A DNA stretch of 64,000 nt. Source: Candidatus Stahliibacteriota bacterium. Lineage in GTDB: Bacteria; Hydrothermota; Tepidihabitantia; SM23-42. The stretch spans positions 1-64,000 of the forward strand of contig JAUVZL010000004.1 of assembly GCA_030602565.1 (NCBI GenBank). Reading direction: 5' to 3'. This document shows, in pieces, positions 46,631-56,295 of the stretch. Position 1 is the first letter of the stretch. The number at the start of each line of letters is the position of its first letter. Both the position numbers and the translations under genes were made by a program. The notes beneath the pieces are model-generated. The model made no database searches. It saw only the letters and a list, made by a program, of their open reading frames with translations, and had not been told where the DNA came from.

Positions 46631-47091
46631 AGGATAAAGGCACATTAAGTCAAGTATACCTTTTTCGTGAGCTGACGCCTAGTGAAATGGATGTTCTGAT
46701 TTCTATTTCCAAAGAACTACGAGTAAAGAAGGGCGAGTTTATCTTCAAAGAAGGTGCCATGGGTGATGCTTTCTACCTTATTGTCTCGGGTAGTGTGCGG
46801 ATTTCAACGATCGTCCCTGGTGTGGGTGAGGAAGCTCTTACAATATTACGAGAAGGTGAGTACTTTGGCGAGATGGCTTTGATTGATGATGCGCCGCGTT
46901 CCGCGTCGGCTATTGCGAACGATGATACGATACTATTATTGATTGAAAAAGACAATTTTCAGAAACTGCTTGCTCAAGAAACCGGTATTGCCTATAAACT
47001 CTTGTGGGTATTTACGAGAACGCTATCGGCACGCCTGCGCAAAACAGATGAGCAGCTAAAGAGCATTCTCTCAATAGCCAAGACATTCTAA
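46627..47091 (+). CDS. Cyclic-nucleotide-binding domain protein without HTH
   Basis: GEFIFKEGAMGDAFYLIVSGSVRIS; phosphate-binding cassette YFGEMALIDDAPRSASAIA; GTG start overlaps upstream stop. Confidence 0.92.
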   Translation: MKDKGTLSQVYLFRELTPSEMDVLISISKELRVKKGEFIFKEGAMGDAFYLIVSGSVRISTIVPGVGEEALTILREGEYFGEMALIDDAPRSASAIANDDTILLLIEKDNFQKLLAQETGIAYKLLWVFTRTLSARLRKTDEQLKSILSIAKTF

Positions 47092-47224
47092 AAGATGGAT
47101 CATGGGTTTGGAAGCTGGAAACTGGTAAGACAATATTAGACTTTGATTTGTCCGTAAGTATCACAGTTATTTGATTATTGTCAAGGCGCTGGTTTTATGA
47201 AGGAGTTGACAGCTACGGTAAAAC

Positions 47225-50200
47225 ATGTTTGATATTTTTGGCTCAAAAGATCCACAGAAAGCCTTATTAAAGGCACAGGAATACGTCAAAGATGGTCGTA
47301 TTGATTCGGCTATTAAGATGCTTGAGCACAATCTAACTGAGGACAAAGAATCATTCGACCTTTACTTACTACTTGCCCGTCTTTATTTTGAGTCTGGAGA
47401 AAGAGGGAGAGCGGTCGAGACGCTGCGTGCGGTAAAATCAATCGCTCCACCGCGGATTGAGGAAATCGTTGTGCTTATGTCTGAATTGTATTACCAGCAT
47501 GCCTCTATTGATTCTGGTGATTTCCTGCTCCAGTTGCATATTGAGCAACATCGATACGATGAAATCAGCAAAACGCTAAGGCAACTTAGCGATCGGGAAC
47601 TGAAGCTTCTAATAACCCGCTACGATAAACTCAAGCAAAGTATCGAAAGCAAGAATGTCATTTCAAAAAGAGATTTTGAACATATGCTTGTGCTTTCCTC
47701 AATACGTTTCTTCACACACGAAAGTGAACGAGCCATTGAAGCCATGGAGTCTATGATTGATGTCGAGGTTTATGCCCCCATAGTACTGGAGTGGATTCGG
47801 ATAATATCCCGAGAAAATTACAATGACTGGCGTGCTGCTTTGTTGCTTTTAAGAACACAAATGGCGGCCCAGGATTTTGACAGCGCTTTGAATACGGCCC
47901 AGCGAACAGCGGATAAGTTCGCAGATAGCGTTGATTCGCTAATTGCCATAATCAGTGCGGCCAAGCCGCCCAAGGAAATAGAGGGAACTTTCGCTCAATT
48001 CTTGACTGATTTGTACATTAAGAAAGGCGACCTTGACGCGTCAATCGAGCTTCTTCAAGATCTGTTGAAGAAGGATACCAAAAAAGTCGATGATGTCATA
48101 AAAGGATTGCGCGAACTTGAAAGGATTAACCCTAAGAACCCGAGAATTATGTACGCACTCGGCGATACATATGTCAAAGCAAATAGAATTTCTTTAGCAG
48201 TAGCTGAATACGGTAAGATATTAGAGGCTGACACAACCCAGCATGAACAGATCGTCAAAAAATATCAGGACGCATTTCAAAAAGCACCAAACAACCCGGA
48301 GTTGATTGATGGTTTGGTAAAAGCATATCTATCCAAGGATGACATAGGTGCTGCAGTAGATGTTGTTGAGACCGCCTATAACTCAGACCCTGGACTCCTC
48401 GACGAATATATTATTAATCTGAATACAATATTGGATCAGAACATGGACAATGTTAAGGCACTTAATCTGTTAGGCGTATGTTATGCACACAAGGGCGACC
48501 ACGAAAGTGCGCAGTTGATATTTGAGAATCTTATAGACAGCCAACAGTACCAGTATGTTTTTGAATCAACCGAGGCGATTGTCAAAGAGAGACCTGATGA
48601 CCTGGGTTATACGGATTTGTGTGCCAAGAGTATGTTAATGCTGGGTCAGGAGCAAAAGGCGCTGTCTTTGCTTGAGTACTTTCTCGATCAACACCCAGAA
48701 CAAACTGCTTTGCTGATACCTACTTTAGATGCGATAATCAGCAAGAAACCAGACTTGGGTCCACAGATCATACCCATTTTCAAACAGTACAAGAAAGAGG
48801 ATCTTTTTCTTGGTGAGCTTGCCCTGGCCCGGGCTTCGGCATTTACTGGTGACTATAATGCGGCGGTTGTGCTTTTCGAGAAACTATTTGAGGATGAGCA
48901 GCATAAAAACAACACAAAACGAGCACTGATCGAAGTTCTCCAACAAAGACCTAAGGTAGTACAATTGCTCTTAGCCGCCGCAAGGATATTCATGAAAGAA
49001 GGCGAAGTGGAAATCGCCACAAAATTCTTCAAGACTGCACAGACGGTTGATCCAAAAGCGTTTTTTGAAATTGTTGATGAATTCTATGATGCCTTGAAGA
49101 GTTTCCCTAAAGATCGTGAGGTTCGGATTCTATTAATTGATACCTTTTACAACCGGAAACTCTGGGATCGAGTTATTGATGAATCCAAGCATGCAATTGA
49201 AGTCTTTGGTCGCGATGCTCAATACTTTAACCTCAAATTAGGTCAGGCACTTGTTGAGAAGGGTAATCTAAGCGATGCAGTCAGACCACTTATGCTTTCA
49301 CTTGAAGGTTCCCAAGATTGTTCTGGGGAAGTGATCAAATACCTGGATAAAATTTTGTATATAGACAGGAGTAATGTACCTGCCCATTTTGCACGAGGTA
49401 GGGCTTTGAGCAAAGCCCGGCGAATTGATGAAGCGGTTGAGGAGTACCTTTTGACGGTCAGAATACTCCCTGCCCGCGCTGAGTATGTATATGAGGAACT
49501 GCAAACACTTTCATCGAAATCCATAGCAAACCCTTTAATTGTTTTTGCCGTGGGCAGTGTCGAACTCGTTCTCAAGAAACATGATGAAGCGATTAAACAT
49601 TTGTTGCAAGCTTGTGAACTAGATAATGAGTTGGTCAAACGCGTTATACCATTGTATGAGAAACTGATGAAAGCAGCTTCCTCACCCTTGCTTGATTTCT
49701 CTTTGGCTAAGGTTTACCATCTTGCTGATCTAAAGAGTTCTGCGGTCAAATATTATATTAAAGCACAAGCTGCTGAGAAATCTTATCTGGAACCGGCAAT
49801 TTCTGAAATGAAGAAGATATGTGCCGAAAACCCGGATGATATTGAATCGCGCAAAGGTTTAGCAGAGATTTATTTCAATTTCAATAATCTCGAAGACTCC
49901 CTGGATTTGGTCAGTGAAGTCTATGAAGCAGATAAGAACGAAAGCACTTGGGCAAAGAAATTCGTATCAAACATTCTCCACAAAAACCCACAGCATATCC
50001 CCTCGTATTATTTCCTCGCGCATGTATTTCTGACTGAAAAAGCTCATAAAAAGGTTGTTGAAATCTACGGTAAACTGATTGAAATAGCGCCGGTTGAGAT
50101 AACAAACATTATTGACAAACTCGTGATGTACGAGGAAAAAAGCGGCGAGCTCATGTTATACCTCGGTAACCTTTACAAAGACACTGGCGATATCAATAAA

Positions 50201-50953
50201 GCTCTTGAGCTTTTTGATGAGCTTTTTACCCTCGATGCGAGTTTTGGAAATGCAATAACATATCAAATCAAGGAGATATTAAAGAAAAATGCTCATATTG
50301 GTTACGCATATCTGTTGGCTCAGCGGATATTTGTACATCAGAAAGAGTATGAAAGAGCTATCGAAGCCATCAAACGGGCTAGAGAGATGATCCCTGGAAG
50401 TGAAGAAATAACTCTTAAACAAGGTCAGATTTACTACGAGATGGGTGTTGCTGATAAGGCAATAAAGCTCTACACGGAACTTCTTGAGAAGACAAAAAAC
50501 CGCAAGGCGATATATCGGTTGATAAAAAAAACACGCCGCGATTACTTCAAGAACAAGATTGCAATGATAAAGGGCGATACAGATGAGGAGAGACTGGAGC
50601 GGGCAAACCTCTACCTCCTTATGAATAAGCTATCGAAGACTAAAAAGGAGCTTGATTTCGTGCCGCAGAGTAGATTTTCGGTCAAGCACCACACATTGTT
50701 GAAGGCGAGGCTGCAACTTAAGGACAGTCGTCCTATAAATGCCCTTGAAGTAATGAGAGACTTACCTGTGGATGAAGAAACCGCACCTGTTTATGCGGAT
50801 ATTTATGAAACCATGGGTTCTTATGAGGCAGCAGCACTTGTTCTGCGGGAGGCAGGTGTTGCTGATATGGAACAGAGGATTACAGGTTATGAAAGACTTG
50901 CCCAAGAGAGAAGGTTGGCAAAAGGAAAATATTTTATTGAAGGGAGGAGCTAA
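47225..50953 (+). CDS. Large TPR-repeat protein, 1242 aa
   Basis: Continuous TPR-type helical repeats; stop overlaps the next ATG (TAATG type). Confidence 0.9.
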   Translation: MFDIFGSKDPQKALLKAQEYVKDGRIDSAIKMLEHNLTEDKESFDLYLLLARLYFESGERGRAVETLRAVKSIAPPRIEEIVVLMSELYYQHASIDSGDFLLQLHIEQHRYDEISKTLRQLSDRELKLLITRYDKLKQSIESKNVISKRDFEHMLVLSSIRFFTHESERAIEAMESMIDVEVYAPIVLEWIRIISRENYNDWRAALLLLRTQMAAQDFDSALNTAQRTADKFADSVDSLIAIISAAKPPKEIEGTFAQFLTDLYIKKGDLDASIELLQDLLKKDTKKVDDVIKGLRELERINPKNPRIMYALGDTYVKANRISLAVAEYGKILEADTTQHEQIVKKYQDAFQKAPNNPELIDGLVKAYLSKDDIGAAVDVVETAYNSDPGLLDEYIINLNTILDQNMDNVKALNLLGVCYAHKGDHESAQLIFENLIDSQQYQYVFESTEAIVKERPDDLGYTDLCAKSMLMLGQEQKALSLLEYFLDQHPEQTALLIPTLDAIISKKPDLGPQIIPIFKQYKKEDLFLGELALARASAFTGDYNAAVVLFEKLFEDEQHKNNTKRALIEVLQQRPKVVQLLLAAARIFMKEGEVEIATKFFKTAQTVDPKAFFEIVDEFYDALKSFPKDREVRILLIDTFYNRKLWDRVIDESKHAIEVFGRDAQYFNLKLGQALVEKGNLSDAVRPLMLSLEGSQDCSGEVIKYLDKILYIDRSNVPAHFARGRALSKARRIDEAVEEYLLTVRILPARAEYVYEELQTLSSKSIANPLIVFAVGSVELVLKKHDEAIKHLLQACELDNELVKRVIPLYEKLMKAASSPLLDFSLAKVYHLADLKSSAVKYYIKAQAAEKSYLEPAISEMKKICAENPDDIESRKGLAEIYFNFNNLEDSLDLVSEVYEADKNESTWAKKFVSNILHKNPQHIPSYYFLAHVFLTEKAHKKVVEIYGKLIEIAPVEITNIIDKLVMYEEKSGELMLYLGNLYKDTGDINKALELFDELFTLDASFGNAITYQIKEILKKNAHIGYAYLLAQRIFVHQKEYERAIEAIKRAREMIPGSEEITLKQGQIYYEMGVADKAIKLYTELLEKTKNRKAIYRLIKKTRRDYFKNKIAMIKGDTDEERLERANLYLLMNKLSKTKKELDFVPQSRFSVKHHTLLKARLQLKDSRPINALEVMRDLPVDEETAPVYADIYETMGSYEAAALVLREAGVADMEQRITGYERLAQERRLAKGKYFIEGRS

Positions 50954-53130
50954 TGAAATGCCCATTTCTGGCGATAAGAAAAGATGTGTTCGATAAAGAT
51001 GGGAATAAAACCGGCGAGGAAATCGAACTTCAGGAGTGTGTAAGAAATGATTGCATGATCTACGATGGTGCTACTAAATTATGTTCGCTGCTCTCTTCAA
51101 ATATGAAAACTGGGGTCTTGATAGATGATCTTAAGAACGGCTTAAAAGACATAAAAGAAGAGATGTTCCAACGGTCAGAAGCGCTTGGCATAGTACTGTC
51201 GACAACGGTGCAAACACTGCAGGAAGCTTTACTGGGACGTTTTGATATTTTGAAAAAGCAGAATGAAGTCATGGTTCTTGGTTTTGATGGATTAGTTGAG
51301 ACGATAAGCAATAAATTTGAAGGCATCAAAACCAATTTTTCTGAACTCAACGAGACAACAAAAGCGCAGCGCGATGCATTAACTGAGAATTTCAAAACTT
51401 TGCGAGAAACTATCAACAGTCAGGTAGAGAGCTTGAAGTCAAATGGCACCGCACTACAATCAATGCTCGAGGAGATAAATAGCACATACTCTCAGTTCAT
51501 CATAGAAGTCAAGAACTTCAATGAGGCGTTTCTTATAAAACTAACCGAGTTCAGCGATTTCAGTTTAAAGAATGAGAAAGCCAATGAAGCGACAGTGTCA
51601 AAATTGGATATTTTGAACGAGAATGTCGGTAAATTGGCGACTACAAATCAGGTAAGCCTGGAGACAATAAGTGGAGCGATTGAGAGGCTCGCAACAACGA
51701 ATCAAGAGGTTTTGACCAAGCTAGATCAATTGGATCGTTTGGTCAACAGCACCGACGGCATCAATGATGCACTGAAAACTGAAGTTGCCGGGCTCAGAGC
51801 GGAAACTTTGAACGCATTGAGTGGTATATCAACCAAGTTTGGTGAATTAAGCAGCACGTTTGCCGATACAATGAAACCTGGTATTGACAGCATGACCGAA
51901 TTCATGAAAACCGAAGTTGTTGGGTTGAAGACCGACGTGATCAATGCGCTCACCGATCTTGCTTCGAAGTTTGATGATTTGGGTGGAGTGTTTACAGATT
52001 CTAGCAAAGTGCAGGAACAGAGTCTTCAAGGGTTGATAACGAGTTTCGCCGGTGTTGGTGATAGCATAAAGGGCGATGTTACTGAATTGAAAGCGCATAC
52101 TGCAACGATCCTTGAAGGGCTCAAGAATGATATAGGGGTTTACATCGATGGTGTGAAGTCAGAGATAAGCAATTTGAAGACCGATCAGACAGCCTCATTG
52201 AATAATGTTCAGGGTGTTATCATCCAGCTGCAGGAACTATTCAAACAGTCATCAGACAGTCTTGCGTCGATGAGCGACATGATGAAGAATTTAAACAGCA
52301 ACTATATTGAATCACTCGGTAAGATTGCTGGTTTGGCAGAAGGTATGACAAAGGGCGTCGACAGGGTTGGTGAAGGAATGCATGATTCAGTAAAGGATCT
52401 TGTGAAGGAAATGAAAACCGAGATCGGTGCACTTGAGAAGCAGTATGAGAAAACATTTGGTGATATTGCAAATCTTGCTGGCAAGTTTGATGAATTGAAC
52501 ATTCGGATCAGAGAGATGACAAAAGAAGTGGAAAAGGAATTCAAAGATTCCTTTGACCGACAGGAGAAACTCTCTAACTACACCAAGACAATTCTTGAAC
52601 ATATGAAAGAATATTTCGTGAAGGAAGAAACGCGGTACAAAGAGGAGCAAGAAAAACGATGGAAGAAAGAAGGACTTGATCACTTTGACCGTGCTACATT
52701 GTATTATTATCGTGGTAACTACGAACTTGCTGTAAATGAGATAAACAAAGCACTGGAGATTGAGCAGACCGCTGAGTATTTGAACCTCAAGGGTTTGCTC
52801 CTTGCCGAATTGGGTAAATTCAATGAGTCAAAGAAGATCTACAAGAAGGCATTGGATATGGAGCCCAATATGTCTGAAATACACAACAACCTTGGCTTGC
52901 TGCATCTTCGGATGAAGAAACTGGATGATGCAGTAATCGCATTCCAACAGGCAATCAAGAAAAATGTTAACTATGCACACGCCTATGTAAATCTCGGTAA
53001 AGCTCTAATCGAAATGGAGAAGTATGACGAGGCTATTAAAGCCTATGAACATGCTATCGAAATAGATCCCTCGAACCACGAAGCCCGCGAAGCAATAAAG
53101 TTGTACAAAGAGGGCAAAATTGGCGAGTAA
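50953..53130 (+). CDS. Cys-motif + long coiled coil + C-terminal TPR protein, 725 aa
   Basis: N-term MKCPFLAIRK...ECVRNDCMIYDGATKLC (C-x25-C-x4-C-x9-C), heptad-like region, then TPRs (KFNESKKIYKKALDMEPNMSEIHNNLGLLHL). Confidence 0.88.
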   Translation: MKCPFLAIRKDVFDKDGNKTGEEIELQECVRNDCMIYDGATKLCSLLSSNMKTGVLIDDLKNGLKDIKEEMFQRSEALGIVLSTTVQTLQEALLGRFDILKKQNEVMVLGFDGLVETISNKFEGIKTNFSELNETTKAQRDALTENFKTLRETINSQVESLKSNGTALQSMLEEINSTYSQFIIEVKNFNEAFLIKLTEFSDFSLKNEKANEATVSKLDILNENVGKLATTNQVSLETISGAIERLATTNQEVLTKLDQLDRLVNSTDGINDALKTEVAGLRAETLNALSGISTKFGELSSTFADTMKPGIDSMTEFMKTEVVGLKTDVINALTDLASKFDDLGGVFTDSSKVQEQSLQGLITSFAGVGDSIKGDVTELKAHTATILEGLKNDIGVYIDGVKSEISNLKTDQTASLNNVQGVIIQLQELFKQSSDSLASMSDMMKNLNSNYIESLGKIAGLAEGMTKGVDRVGEGMHDSVKDLVKEMKTEIGALEKQYEKTFGDIANLAGKFDELNIRIREMTKEVEKEFKDSFDRQEKLSNYTKTILEHMKEYFVKEETRYKEEQEKRWKKEGLDHFDRATLYYYRGNYELAVNEINKALEIEQTAEYLNLKGLLLAELGKFNESKKIYKKALDMEPNMSEIHNNLGLLHLRMKKLDDAVIAFQQAIKKNVNYAHAYVNLGKALIEMEKYDEAIKAYEHAIEIDPSNHEAREAIKLYKEGKIGE

Positions 53131-53151
53131 TATCGTCAAGAGGTAACAAAG

Positions 53152-53544
53152 ATGGGTATCCTTGACAAACTAAGAAAAGGCAAAAAGAGTAAATCGGTTT
53201 TAGACTCATTGATCAAGAAGAAAGAGCCGGACAAAGCTAAGGATGCAACGATTGAAAAATCAGATGACATTGAAGTTCGGGAGTTAAACCCTGTTGATGC
53301 AGAGAAGATCGCCATGCCCGAGGACATCGGTATGGAGCCCCTAGAAGAAGACGTTAAGCCTATGCGGGAATTTAGAACTGAAGGTATGCACGAATTCACT
53401 CTGGATAGTCTCGGGAATTCACCAGGCGAAAAGTTGAAGGCAGAATGCAAAGCAAGGGTTAGTCGTCTGCTTGCTGAAGATAAGATAGATGAAGCGATCA
53501 GCGCGCTTCAAGAACTAAAACGAAAGCTCGCTGAACAAAAGTAG
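53152..53544 (+). CDS. Hypothetical charged protein, 130 aa, end of the TPR operon
   Basis: 22 bp after upstream stop, same strand; KKGKKSKSVLDSLIKKKEPDK. Confidence 0.7.
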   Translation: MGILDKLRKGKKSKSVLDSLIKKKEPDKAKDATIEKSDDIEVRELNPVDAEKIAMPEDIGMEPLEEDVKPMREFRTEGMHEFTLDSLGNSPGEKLKAECKARVSRLLAEDKIDEAISALQELKRKLAEQK

Positions 53545-53552
53545 AACCTATA

Positions 53553-56192
53553 TTATTTCTTTTTCTTGAACTTCTCCTCTAATGCAGCATGGGCTGCAGA
53601 CAAACGTGCAATAGGCACCCGATAAGGCGAACAAGATACATAATCCATGCCGATCTTATGGCAGAAATGGATTGACTTTGGGTCTCCACCGTGCTCACCA
53701 CAAATACCTATTTCGAGTTTGGGCTTGGTTTTCCTGCCGAGTTTAATGCCCATTTCAAGGATTTTTCCAACGCCGTCAATATCAATTGTCTTAAACGGAT
53801 CATCTTTTAGAAGCCCCATTTCAATATATTTGGGAACAAACTTTGCCACATCGTCACGAGAAAAACCAAGGGTTGTCTGCGTCATATCATTTGTACCGTA
53901 TGAGAAGAAATCGGCGAATTCGGCAACTTTGTCTGCGGTTAGTGCAGCGCGCGGGATTTCAATCATTGTACCGATCATGTACTTCAGTTTCACACCATAT
54001 TTCTTCATGGTCTGCTTGGCTATTCTATCAACGATCGCTCTTTGATTGGCGAGCTCACCAGCTTCCATGACCACTGGGATCATGACCTCAGGTATCACCT
54101 TTATGCCCTTCTTAGAGACTTCGCACGCGGCCTCAAATATCGCTTGTGCTTGCATTTCGGTTATTTCCGGATAGGTAATGCCGAGACGACATCCGCGATG
54201 TCCAAGCATAGGGTTAGATTCGTGCAAAGAGACAACTATTGACTTGAGGTTGTCAAATGGTACGTTCAAATCATCGGCGAGTTTCCTTATTGACTCATCA
54301 TCCTTAGGAAGAAACTCATGTAAAGGTGGGTCAAGGGTTCTAATGATCACTGGCAAACCATCCATGGCTTTGAAAATACCGATGAAATCCTCACGTTGCA
54401 TGGGCAGTAGTTTTGCTACTGCTTTTCTCCTTCCTGCCTCATCCCGGGCAATGATCATCTCGCGCATCGCTGCAACACGTTCAGGTTTGAAAAACATGTG
54501 TTCAGTACGGCAGAGTCCTATGCCTTCGGCGCCATAATCGCGCGCAATCTTGGAATCTCCAGGGCGGTCCGCATTTGTTCTTACACCTAATCTTCTAAAG
54601 GAATCAGCCCATTTCAGTAATTGAATCACGTCTTTTGTCATTTCTGGTTCGATTAGTTTTACCTCACCTAAGATGACTTTTCCTTCGGTTCCATCAACGC
54701 TGATTATGTCACTTTTTCTCACCATTGTACTGCCTGCGGTGAATGTCTGGGTGGTCATATCGATATTTATTTCACCACAGCCAACAATACACGGTTTGCC
54801 CATGCCACGTGCAACAACGGCGGCGTGTGAGGTCATGCCACCGCGTGCCGTGAGCAAACCTTTTGCTGCTTCCATGCCGTGTATGTCATCAGCAGATGTT
54901 TCGAGCCTCACCAGGATAACCGCCTTGCCGTCCTTGGCAAGCCGAACAGCCTCTTCTGATGAGAAGACAACTTGACCAACCGCCGCACCGGGTGACGCAG
55001 GCAAGCCTTTAGCAAGGGTTTTATATTTAATTGTTGGGTCTATCATAGGGTGAAGGACCTGATCTAATTCAGTTGGTGTTACGCGCAGCACAGCCTCTTC
55101 TCTTTTTATCAGTTTCTGGGTCACCATGTCGACCGCAATCTTGATATTGGCAAGGGCGGTTCTCTTGCCAGCTCGTGTTTGGAGTATCCATAGTTTTTCT
55201 TGCTCGACTGTGAATTCAACGTCCTGAAGGTCACGGTAGTGTTTTTCTAGTTCTTTGAGTATACTGATGAGTTTATTGTAAGCAGCAGGTTGTAGCTTTT
55301 TCAGTTCAATCATCTTTCTGGGGGTTCTAATGCCGGCTACCACATCCTCACCCTGGGCATTCTGGAGAAACTCGCCATAGACTTTGTTTTCGCCGGTTGC
55401 TGGATTGCGCGTGAACACGACACCGGTTGCAGAGTTGGTTCCCATATTGCCAAAAACCATTGACTGTACATTTATTGCAGTTCCCCAATCATCGGGTATC
55501 TTGTATATCCTGCGGTATTCTTTTGCCCGCGGGGTGTTCCAGGAATTGAAGACTGCGCCGATCGCTCCCCACAGTTGTTCCCGGGGATCACCTGGAAACG
55601 CTTTTTTCGTTTCTATCATGACCAGCTTTTTGAATTGTTTAACGATTTCTTTCCAATCATCACCACTAAGATCGAGGTCGGTTTTGGCACGCTTTCGTTT
55701 TTTCATTTTATCAACGAGTGCTTCGAATTTTTCTCGAGGGATCTGGAGGACAATATCTGAGTACATTTGAATAAAACGGCGATAGCAATCATAAGCGAAT
55801 CGATGATCACCAGTTTTCTCGATTAATCCATTTATTGTCGAATCATTCAATCCAAGGTTGAGTATTGTATCCATCATCCCCGGCATCGAAGTACGGGCAC
55901 CAGAACGTACTGAAAAGAGAAGGGGATTTTTCTTATCACCAAACCTCTTGCCGGTAAGTTTTTCTACCCTTGCAATGCCTTTTTCGACATCCTGTTTCAA
56001 AATCTTTGGGTACTTTTTCCTCTTGAGGTAGTCGATACACAATTCTGACGAAACAGTGAAACCAGGCGGTATTGGTACCCCAAGGTTTGTCATCTCTGCA
56101 AGGTTTGCGCCTTTTCCACCGAGTACGTTTTTCATTTTTGCTGAGCCCTGTGCTTTTTTGCCACCGAAATTATAGACTAATCTTTTTGGCAT
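53553..56192 (-). CDS. ppdK: Pyruvate, phosphate dikinase
   Basis: KNVLGGKGANLAEMTNLGVPIPPGFT; LTARGGMTSHAAVVARGMGKPCIVG; GEHGGDPKSIHFCHKIGMDYVSCSPYRVPIARL. Confidence 0.98.
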   Translation of the reverse strand: MPKRLVYNFGGKKAQGSAKMKNVLGGKGANLAEMTNLGVPIPPGFTVSSELCIDYLKRKKYPKILKQDVEKGIARVEKLTGKRFGDKKNPLLFSVRSGARTSMPGMMDTILNLGLNDSTINGLIEKTGDHRFAYDCYRRFIQMYSDIVLQIPREKFEALVDKMKKRKRAKTDLDLSGDDWKEIVKQFKKLVMIETKKAFPGDPREQLWGAIGAVFNSWNTPRAKEYRRIYKIPDDWGTAINVQSMVFGNMGTNSATGVVFTRNPATGENKVYGEFLQNAQGEDVVAGIRTPRKMIELKKLQPAAYNKLISILKELEKHYRDLQDVEFTVEQEKLWILQTRAGKRTALANIKIAVDMVTQKLIKREEAVLRVTPTELDQVLHPMIDPTIKYKTLAKGLPASPGAAVGQVVFSSEEAVRLAKDGKAVILVRLETSADDIHGMEAAKGLLTARGGMTSHAAVVARGMGKPCIVGCGEINIDMTTQTFTAGSTMVRKSDIISVDGTEGKVILGEVKLIEPEMTKDVIQLLKWADSFRRLGVRTNADRPGDSKIARDYGAEGIGLCRTEHMFFKPERVAAMREMIIARDEAGRRKAVAKLLPMQREDFIGIFKAMDGLPVIIRTLDPPLHEFLPKDDESIRKLADDLNVPFDNLKSIVVSLHESNPMLGHRGCRLGITYPEITEMQAQAIFEAACEVSKKGIKVIPEVMIPVVMEAGELANQRAIVDRIAKQTMKKYGVKLKYMIGTMIEIPRAALTADKVAEFADFFSYGTNDMTQTTLGFSRDDVAKFVPKYIEMGLLKDDPFKTIDIDGVGKILEMGIKLGRKTKPKLEIGICGEHGGDPKSIHFCHKIGMDYVSCSPYRVPIARLSAAHAALEEKFKKKK

Positions 56193-56295
56193 TTTTTAGC
56201 TCCTTTCATTTTACTCCGTAAAATTTGATTTAGATAGATGTAGGCGGATTCAGACGGATTTCCATTTTCTTCTGTATGCATCCGTTACTATTCGT

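Noticed and set aside
54178-55770. Several 100-130-aa plus-strand ORFs over ppdK
   Set aside because: Antisense shadows of a highly conserved gene.
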